Made by a program: the position numbers and the translations under genes. This document shows positions 58,525 through 64,000 of a DNA stretch of 64,000 bases, piece by piece. The notes below the pieces were generated by a model. That model was given only the letters and a program-made list of their open reading frames with translations, ran no database searches and was not told the DNA's origin. Source of the stretch: Pseudomonas baltica (lineage in GTDB: Bacteria > Pseudomonadota > Gammaproteobacteria > Pseudomonadales > Pseudomonadaceae). Location: contig NZ_CP134771.1 in the NCBI RefSeq assembly GCF_031880315.1, positions 4,708,501 through 4,772,500 of the forward strand. The letters are read 5' to 3'. How positions within the stretch are numbered: the first letter of the stretch is position 1; every line of letters starts with the position of its first letter.

Positions 58525-58917
58525 TTACTTGACGGTCAACGCACAATCAAACGTCTGCACCGGCTTCACCTCCGGCGACCATGGCTGCTGATACACCAGC
58601 AACAAATGCCCATCCCCCGATGCCTGCGCCACAAAGCGCCACACCGATTGCCCTGCACCGCCCACCAGCCCGGCATCCTCCGGATTGCTGTACACCTCTG
58701 GCCCGAGGCTTTTCAACACCCCAGGCGCAGGGTTCTGCACCAGCCAGCGATAGCCGGTGGTGGGGTTGCTGGGCAGGGTGAGGGTCAGGCGCTGGCCGGT
58801 GCTTAACTTGAGCGGACACTGGCTTTGCTTGTCGAGCGCCACGTTCTGCGGTAGTTGCTGAGCACAGGCGGCGAGCAGGGCGAGGCTGGCGGGGGCTAGC
58901 AGGCGGGCGGCGGACAT
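58525..58917 (-). CDS. Chagasin-like (I42 family) protease-inhibitor lipoprotein
   Basis: A 130-residue lipoprotein (lipobox LLAAC, Cys18). The mature domain matches the three inhibitory loops of chagasin: NPTTGYRWLV (L2 loop NPTTGY/F), GLVGGAGQSVWRFVA (G.GG loop), and VYQQPWSP (RPW-like loop). Chagasin/I42 proteins block papain-like cysteine peptidases; the bacterial members' targets are largely unknown. AAGGAG precedes the ATG at 58917. It lies downstream of, and in the same direction as, the Rhs orphan, but 113 bp away. Confidence 0.83.
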   Translation of the reverse strand: MSAARLLAPASLALLAACAQQLPQNVALDKQSQCPLKLSTGQRLTLTLPSNPTTGYRWLVQNPAPGVLKSLGPEVYSNPEDAGLVGGAGQSVWRFVAQASGDGHLLLVYQQPWSPEVKPVQTFDCALTVK

Positions 58918-59030
58918 GATGGCTCCTTCAAGACGGGATGGCACAAGAATAACTCAAGGTCGAAGGAATGAGGTTATCTGCCGCTTGTAAAGCACTTGGC
59001 GAAATGCGTCGTTCTTCCCTCGGTAGCTTG

Positions 59031-59942
59031 TCAACGCTGATTGTTTATAGCTGCGGGGTCACGTATTCGCCAAATCCCTTTACGTAAATCCTGCTCATCG
59101 ATATAGGGAAGCGTCGTCAAGTCAGCATTGTGATGATCGATCTCATATTTTTTTTGACGTAACAGCGCGAGATCTGCCTGTCCTTTACGCAGACTTTTCG
59201 CCGCGGCGGACGACCGTTCCCAACGCAAGCGGAAGTACTGTTCTGCCGCGGTCATGTGCCCCGCAAAAAGCTGCAACTCACCCTGTAAGTTCCGGTAGGC
59301 AATTGGTCTGGCTGCCGGTTGAAGCGTCGTTCCCCGTGCCCGTCCAAAAGCGTCAAGCATTTCAACGTGGGCAGCGTCCAGAATATCTGGATTTGCACGG
59401 CCGTGGTCGGTAATACTCATATGCCGTATCCGGTCAAATGCTCCAGTTTCTATAAGGGATGAGTGGCTAGCAGTTTCTTCTGCTAATCGTCCTGCACTAT
59501 CATAACGCTTTTTTCTATTATTTCTTGATATCAGGGTGTGGCGGTTGGTCGAATTGGGTAGTCTGGGTACCCCTCGCAGTTTTGATATATTCACTTTTAA
59601 GGGCATGTGGCCGTCCGGATCAATATGATTTACAGGATCGGCACCGCAGTAGGCATAGCTATTGAGTCCCCCGCTTGCAAAGGGGCTCCAGCTATCCGGG
59701 CTCGTAAATCGCATCAGTATGGAGCTGTATCTTCGATAACCCAATCCAAGCGGGTAATGGCCGTTAAGTAGATCTGGAGGCTCCCCGTTGAAGGCCACGC
59801 GCATAGGGAGAAGACGAAGGTCATGTGTGTAGCCGAAAGACGTATAGGCCAAGGTACCTTCGTCATCGACAACTTGCTGTACCGACCGGGCTTGGTCCGT
59901 TGCTAGCAGACGACGTCTCGTGTTACTGCGGAAAATATCCAT
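59031..59942 (-). CDS. Orphan Rhs-core protein with unrecognised C-terminal domain
   Basis: A 303-residue protein. Residues 1-111 are a truncated Rhs core: a start like YTSFGYTHDLRLLPMRVAFN, then NGHYPLGLGYRRYSSILMRF, SPDSWSPFASGGLNSYAYCG and DPVNHIDPDGH. After that hallmark the remaining ~190 residues are unique (RKKRYDSAGRLAEETASHSS, RSSAAAKSLRKGQADLALLR, IDHHNADLTTLPYIDEQDLR). In long Rhs proteins this position carries a toxin; short orphans like this are frequent in P. putida. No adjacent immunity gene or VgrG/PAAR is seen. The gene is visibly more AT-rich than its surroundings. AAAGGAG precedes the ATG. Confidence 0.78.
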   Translation of the reverse strand: MDIFRSNTRRRLLATDQARSVQQVVDDEGTLAYTSFGYTHDLRLLPMRVAFNGEPPDLLNGHYPLGLGYRRYSSILMRFTSPDSWSPFASGGLNSYAYCGADPVNHIDPDGHMPLKVNISKLRGVPRLPNSTNRHTLISRNNRKKRYDSAGRLAEETASHSSLIETGAFDRIRHMSITDHGRANPDILDAAHVEMLDAFGRARGTTLQPAARPIAYRNLQGELQLFAGHMTAAEQYFRLRWERSSAAAKSLRKGQADLALLRQKKYEIDHHNADLTTLPYIDEQDLRKGIWRIRDPAAINNQR

Positions 59943-60057
59943 TAGCGTGTTCTCCTTTAATCAAGCGGATAGTCTGATGGGAAAACCGATAATTGTTCAG
60001 CTAGTAGAATTGATAGGTTGACGTCATGAGTATTGATGATCTGACAGGCGCTTCCCA

Positions 60058-60085
60058 GGGATCTTCGGAAGCCGAAGCGATTCCC
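60058..60085 (-). terminator. Hairpin after lon2
   Basis: On the minus strand CTTCGG and CCGAAG pair around CTT, with outer GGGA and TCCC. The stem lies 28 bp after the lon2 stop and 115 bp before the Rhs start. There is no T run, so it may be a weak terminator or a stabiliser. Confidence 0.45.
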
Positions 60086-60113
60086 GGAAAGAGCCTGTCG
60101 ACCAAGGCCGGAC

Positions 60114-62534
60114 TTAAAATAACACCTTCGCCACATCCGCAAACCGCTTGGCAAAGTGCACCGTCATCCCCGCCTTCAGATAATCCGGTAATTCATCGAA
60201 ATTCCCCCGATTCGCCTCCGGCAAAATCAACTCGTTGATCTTCTGCCGCCGCGCTGCAATGACCTTCTCACGGACCCCGCCAATGGGCAGTACATGCCCG
60301 GTCAACGTCAGCTCGCCCGTCATGGCCACGCCCTTCTTCGGCGCCTGGTTGCGCGCCAGTGACAGCAGCGCACTGGCCATGGTCACGCCCGCACTCGGAC
60401 CATCCTTGGGCGTCGCGCCCTCGGGCACATGCAAGTGCACGAATGCTTCGTCAAAGAACTTTGCCTCACCGCCAAACTGCTTGAGATTGGAACTCACATA
60501 GCTATAGGCGATTTCCGCAGACTCCTTCATCACATCACCCAACTGCCCGGTCAGCTTGAAGCCGCGGTTGAGAGTATGAATACGGGTCGCTTCGATCGGC
60601 AGGGTGGCGCCGCCCATGCTAGTCCAGGCCAGCCCGGTGATCACGCCCTTGCCGGACAACACCTGCTCGCTGCGGAACACCGGGGTGCCCAGCGAGGCTT
60701 CGAGGTCCTTGGGGCCGATCTTGATGGACGACTGCGGCGCGTCGAGCAGCTTGACCACGGCCTTGCGCACCAGTTTGCCGAGTTGCTTCTCCAGTTGGCG
60801 CACCCCGGCTTCCCGCGCGTAGCCCTCGATCACCGCGCGCAGAGCCGTGTCGCTGATGCTGAGCCTGGCCTTGTCGACGCCGGCCTTTTCCAGCTGCTTG
60901 GGCCACAGGTGGCGCTTGGCGATGGCGATTTTTTCTTCGGTGATATAACCCGACAGGCGAATCACTTCCATCCGGTCGAGCAGCGGCCCGGGGATCGAGT
61001 CCAAGGTGTTGGCGGTACAGATGAACAATACTTTGGACAGGTCCAGGCGCAGGTCGAGGTAATGGTCGAGAAAATCGACGTTCTGTTCCGGGTCGAGGGT
61101 TTCGAGCAGCGCCGAGGCCGGGTCGCCCTGGTAGCTCTGGCCCATCTTGTCGATCTCGTCGAGCATGATCACCGGGTTCATCACCTCGACATCCTTGAGC
61201 GCCTGCACCAGCTTGCCCGGTTGGGCGCCGATGTAGGTGCGCCGATGGCCCTTGATCTCGGCCTCGTCGCGCATGCCGCCGACGCTGAAGCGATAGAACG
61301 GCCGCCCCAGCGACTCGGCAATGGACTTGCCGACGCTGGTCTTGCCCACGCCGGGCGGCCCGACCAACAGCACGATGGAACCGCTGATCTCGCCCTTGTA
61401 GGCGCCCACCGCGAGGAACTCGAGAATCCGCGACTTGATGTCGTCGAGCCCGGCGTGGTGCTGGTCGAGCACCTTGCGCGCGTGCTTGAGGTCGAGCTTG
61501 TCCTTGCCGTAAACGCCCCAGGGCAGGGCGGTGGCCCAGTCAAGATAGTTGCGCGTGACGGCGTACTCCGGTGAGCCGGTTTCGAGGATCCCCAGCTTGC
61601 CGATTTCTTCATCCACGCGTTTTTGCGCCTGGGCCGGCAGCGTCTTGCCCTCCAGGCGTGCCTGGAACTGCTCGACGTCGGCGCTGCGGTCGTCCTTGGT
61701 CAGCCCCAGCTCTTGCTGGATGACCTTCAATTGCTCCTTGAGGAAGAATTCGCGCTGATGCTCACCGATCTGGCGATTGACCTCGGCGGAAATTTCCTTC
61801 TGCAGCCGCGCGACTTCGACCTCCTTGCGCAGCATCGGCAGGACCTTCTCCATGCGCTTGAGCATGGGCACGCAGTCCAGCACCTGTTGCAGCTCGGCGC
61901 CAGTGGCGGAGGTCAGGGCGGCGGCGAAGTCGGTCAGCGGCGACGGATCGTTGGGGCTGAAGCGGTTGAGATAGTTTTTCAGTTCTTCGCTGTACAGCGG
62001 GTTCAGCGGTAGCAACTCCTTGATCGCGTTGATCAACGCCATGCCGTAGGCCTTGACCTCGTCGGTGGGCTCGATGGGCTGTTGCGGGTATTCGACCTCC
62101 ACCAGATAGGGCGGCCGATGGTGTTTGAGCCACGTGCGAATACGCACCCGCGACAGGCCCTGCGCAACGAACTGCAACTTGCCGTCTTCACGGCTGGCAT
62201 GGTGGATTTTCACCAGAGTGCCGTACAGCGGCAGCGCGGACGTATCGAAATGCCGCGGATCTTCAGGGGGCGTTTCCATGAAGAACAGCGCGAGCGAGTG
62301 ATGTGGGGTCTTGGCGACCAGATCGAGGGTTTCGGCCCACGGTTCTTCGTTGACGATGACCGGCAGCACTTGCGCCGGGAAGAACGGCCGGTTGTGGATC
62401 GGGATGACATACACCTTGTCCGGCAGATTCTGGCCGGGCAAGGTCAACTCGGTGCTGGAGGTGGTGGAGTGTTCGATGTGTTCCGATTCCAGATGTTCGT
62501 CTGGAGTTTCCGCGTAATCCTGCTGGTCGCTCAT
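60114..62534 (-). CDS. Second Lon protease (Lon2/AsrA type)
   Basis: An 806-residue ATP-dependent protease. The N-terminal substrate domain (from PDKVYVIPIHNRPFFPAQVL), the AAA+ module with Walker A LLVGPPGVGKTS (from Gly392) and Walker B PVIMLDEIDKMG, and a serine-lysine protease domain (Ser714 in PKDGPSAGVTM, Lys757 in GVREKVIAA) are complete. It differs from the main Pseudomonas Lon by an acidic N-terminal tail (TPDEHLESEHIEHSTTSS) and lacks clpX/hupB neighbours. By place and length it corresponds to P. aeruginosa AsrA, which affects the heat-shock and aminoglycoside-stress response. Confidence 0.92.
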   Translation of the reverse strand: MSDQQDYAETPDEHLESEHIEHSTTSSTELTLPGQNLPDKVYVIPIHNRPFFPAQVLPVIVNEEPWAETLDLVAKTPHHSLALFFMETPPEDPRHFDTSALPLYGTLVKIHHASREDGKLQFVAQGLSRVRIRTWLKHHRPPYLVEVEYPQQPIEPTDEVKAYGMALINAIKELLPLNPLYSEELKNYLNRFSPNDPSPLTDFAAALTSATGAELQQVLDCVPMLKRMEKVLPMLRKEVEVARLQKEISAEVNRQIGEHQREFFLKEQLKVIQQELGLTKDDRSADVEQFQARLEGKTLPAQAQKRVDEEIGKLGILETGSPEYAVTRNYLDWATALPWGVYGKDKLDLKHARKVLDQHHAGLDDIKSRILEFLAVGAYKGEISGSIVLLVGPPGVGKTSVGKSIAESLGRPFYRFSVGGMRDEAEIKGHRRTYIGAQPGKLVQALKDVEVMNPVIMLDEIDKMGQSYQGDPASALLETLDPEQNVDFLDHYLDLRLDLSKVLFICTANTLDSIPGPLLDRMEVIRLSGYITEEKIAIAKRHLWPKQLEKAGVDKARLSISDTALRAVIEGYAREAGVRQLEKQLGKLVRKAVVKLLDAPQSSIKIGPKDLEASLGTPVFRSEQVLSGKGVITGLAWTSMGGATLPIEATRIHTLNRGFKLTGQLGDVMKESAEIAYSYVSSNLKQFGGEAKFFDEAFVHLHVPEGATPKDGPSAGVTMASALLSLARNQAPKKGVAMTGELTLTGHVLPIGGVREKVIAARRQKINELILPEANRGNFDELPDYLKAGMTVHFAKRFADVAKVLF

Positions 62535-62787
62535 GGGGCACCTGCGCAATGGTCTATGCAGGTTAGATGGGGTACCCGACCACTCGTTTCAATCCCGACC
62601 CTCCAGCTTTACCCGAAGTTGACGATAACCTGAGCAGAAGCCACTACGCTGTATTCATGCGAGCCATAGATCGGTACGGGTTCGGCCCCCTGCCCAGACG
62701 GTCTGAAGCCCGGTGGCCCATGGCTGAGGTGAATAGTGGCAATACGCCTAGTTGTGGACGTGAATGATTCGTTACTGATCGTTTCTC
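62535..62787. other. Divergent intergenic region between lon2 and the cupredoxin gene
   Basis: The gap of 314 bp (62535-62848) must hold the lon2 promoter reading left and the cupredoxin promoter reading right. Apart from the palindrome at 62788-62815, no gene or clear consensus promoter was seen. A short proline-rich frame at 62567-62767 lacks coding character. Confidence 0.5.
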
Positions 62788-62815
62788 CGGTTTGACCGCT
62801 GTGCAGGTCAAACCG
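62788..62815. promoter_or_regulatory. 10-bp palindrome upstream of the cupredoxin gene
   Basis: CGGTTTGACC (62788-62797) and GGTCAAACCG (62806-62815) are perfect inverted repeats separated by 8 nt, ending 33 bp before the cupredoxin start codon. The form fits an operator for a dimeric regulator or a hairpin in the leader. No T run follows, so it is not an ordinary terminator. No regulator is known to me. Confidence 0.6.
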
Positions 62816-62848
62816 CGCGATCTTTCACTCGTTGTCAGGTGCCTTGCA

Positions 62849-63526
62849 ATGCCTAAAATCTTCTGCGGCGCGACCATCATCGTGGGTGCACTGCTGTACA
62901 CCACGTTGGCCACCGCCGCGCCGTTCATCGCCCAGGTCGTGGATCAGCAAGGCCAGCCCGTGGCGGATGCCGTGCTCACCCTGCAGGGGCCGCCTGGCAA
63001 AAGCCCGATCAGCACCAAAGCGGACATGGACCAGCGCAACAAGGAGTTCGTGCCCCACGTGCTGGCCGTGCACAGCAACACCAACGTGACGTTCCCCAAC
63101 AGCGACAACATTCGCCATCAGGTCTATTCGTTTTCGCCCACCAAACGCTTCGAGCTCAAGCTGTATGAAGGCATCCCTGCAGCTCAAGTCTTCGACAAGG
63201 CTGGGATCGTGGTGCTGGGCTGCAATATCCATGACTGGATGCTCGGTTACATTTATGTCACCGATGACCCCTGGTTCGCCGTCAGCGATGCCAAGGGCCA
63301 GATCACTTTCGACCTGCCCGCCGGCCACTACAACGTCACCCTCTGGCACCCACAGCATGCCGACATGGCCACGCAAAACGGTGGCGAGCTGGTGATGGCC
63401 GACAAGGCCGTGCAAAAGAGCTACAGCATGACCCTTGAACCCCTGTCTGCCGATGCCCCGAGCGCCCCCGCGCCTAGCGCCTTCGGGGATGCTTTCGGCA
63501 AGGCTGTGCGTGAAACTGAGAAGTAG
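62849..63526 (+). CDS. Periplasmic cupredoxin-like protein (methylamine-utilisation type)
   Basis: A 225-residue exported protein with a signal peptide ending near LATAAPF (about residue 22). The domain starts VVDQQGQPVADAVLTLQG (carboxypeptidase-regulatory-like strand). A type 1 copper site is visible: His in SDNIRHQVYSF and Cys, His, Met in VLGCNIHDWMLGY. ITFDLPAGHYNVTLWHP follows. Proteins of this kind are often labelled methylamine utilisation protein although no mau genes are near. The ATG at 62849 is chosen from the signal peptide and AGGTG. It overlaps the sensor gene by 17 bp. Confidence 0.85.
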   Translation: MPKIFCGATIIVGALLYTTLATAAPFIAQVVDQQGQPVADAVLTLQGPPGKSPISTKADMDQRNKEFVPHVLAVHSNTNVTFPNSDNIRHQVYSFSPTKRFELKLYEGIPAAQVFDKAGIVVLGCNIHDWMLGYIYVTDDPWFAVSDAKGQITFDLPAGHYNVTLWHPQHADMATQNGGELVMADKAVQKSYSMTLEPLSADAPSAPAPSAFGDAFGKAVRETEK

Positions 63527-64000
63527 CTTTCAGGCGCGTATTGCCTGCGTCCTCATTCTCCTGCTACTGGTTGTGGTCGCAGCGCTGACGCTCGCCGTCA
63601 AAGTAGCCACCAACGAGGCCGTGCGCGGCCAGGCGGCGGAGCAACTGGAGGTGGGTACACGGGTGTTCGAGCGTTTGCTGGATGTGCGCGGGCGGCGCTT
63701 GCGTGACGGCTTGCAGATACTGTCTTCGGACTTCGGTTTTCGCGATGCGATCGCCAGTGGCGATTCGGCGACCATTCGTTCGGCGCTGCTCAACCACGGT
63801 GCGCGGATCGGCGCCAGTGACATGTTCGTACTGGGGATGGACGGCAAAGTCATCTCCAGTACCGCTGACGATGTCGCCGATGGCACCCCGTTCGCCTACG
63901 ATCAGGCTTTGCGTGACGCTCGGCGCAGCAAGCAGACCATGCTCATCGTGCCACTCAATGGCCAGCCGCACCTGCTGGTCGAGGCCCAGGTGCTGGCGCC
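63510..64000 (+). CDS. Membrane sensor protein, N-terminal part (cut by window end)
   Basis: An open frame from GTG 63510 runs to the window edge with no stop (163 codons). It begins MKLRSSFQARIACVLILLLL, one transmembrane helix (about 12-34), and continues as a periplasmic helical/Cache-like domain (VFERLLDVRGRRLRDGLQIL, DAIASGDSATIRSALLNHGA, DMFVLGMDGKVISSTADDVA). This N-terminus is typical of double-Cache sensors that carry GGDEF/EAL or kinase output. The output lies outside the window. Overlap with the cupredoxin gene means the two are co-translated and probably work together. Confidence 0.8.
   Translation, partial: MKLRSSFQARIACVLILLLLVVVAALTLAVKVATNEAVRGQAAEQLEVGTRVFERLLDVRGRRLRDGLQILSSDFGFRDAIASGDSATIRSALLNHGARIGASDMFVLGMDGKVISSTADDVADGTPFAYDQALRDARRSKQTMLIVPLNGQPHLLVEAQVLA

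Noticed and set aside
59957..60238. Short open frames on both strands between the Rhs gene and lon2
   Set aside because: Each overlaps the lon2 3' end or a hairpin and lacks a ribosome site or recognisable sequence, so no immunity gene is claimed.
62567..62767. A 66-codon plus-strand frame in the lon2-cupredoxin gap
   Set aside because: Proline/arginine-rich, no ribosome site, located where divergent promoters are expected.

Overview
This window is chromosomal DNA of a high-GC gammaproteobacterium, almost certainly a Pseudomonas and most like the P. putida lineage. The evidence is a complete wsp surface-sensing locus, the algU-mucA-mucB-mucD stress locus without mucC, the lptF lipoprotein, the TctCBA-TctDE citrate/tricarboxylate locus, a second Lon protease of the AsrA type, and at least nine intergenic REP-type palindromic repeats of the kind common in P. 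putida. No rRNA, tRNA, CRISPR array, integrase or insertion sequence was seen.

Layout. (1) 1-7489: the wsp operon, from the 3' end of wspA through wspR. It is a chemotaxis-like pathway ending in a diguanylate cyclase; neighbouring genes overlap by 1-4 bp up to wspF. (2) 7593-13430: prfB with its programmed frameshift, lysS, a TetR regulator, a DUF1704/MATCAP-like putative metallopeptidase and an overlapping lipoprotein alpha/beta hydrolase. (3) 13495-18069, minus strand: a very large leucine-rich-repeat protein with a C-terminal NEL-type E3 ubiquitin ligase domain, sitting alone among housekeeping genes. (4) 18222-20148, minus strand: lptF and a DUF4398 lipoprotein behind a probable AlgU promoter, then a small conserved gene broken by an in-frame TAG. 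(5) 20343-30532: ppc, adk, tsaB, several small conserved or hypothetical genes, an ECH_2/HIBCH-family hydrolase and ung.

(6) 30637-36920: tctC-tctB-tctA, an AbrB-type membrane protein, and the response regulator/sensor kinase pair tctD-tctE. An exact 11-bp tandem repeat lies upstream of tctC. (7) 36927-41399: HDOD protein, ygfZ, sdhE-ygfX and nadB. (8) 41594-50638: algU behind two AlgU-type promoters, mucA, mucB, mucD, then lepA-lepB-DUF4845-rnc-era. (9) 50782-58917: recO, pdxJ, nadE, an iron/cobalamin-type ABC importer, cmoB/cmoA and a chagasin-like (I42) lipoprotein. (10) 59031-59942: an orphan, AT-richer Rhs-core protein with an unrecognised C-terminus. (11) 60114-64000: the second Lon protease, then a periplasmic cupredoxin gene overlapping a membrane sensor cut by the window end.

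Common threads are envelope sensing and stress (Wsp, AlgU/Muc, LptF, MucD, Lon2) and c-di-GMP signalling (WspR, possibly the truncated last gene). The most unusual items are the NEL-family ligase, the Rhs orphan, the amber-interrupted gene, the tandem repeat before tctC and the 10-bp palindrome before the cupredoxin gene. All functional statements rest on motifs read by eye and on remembered family knowledge; no database search was run.
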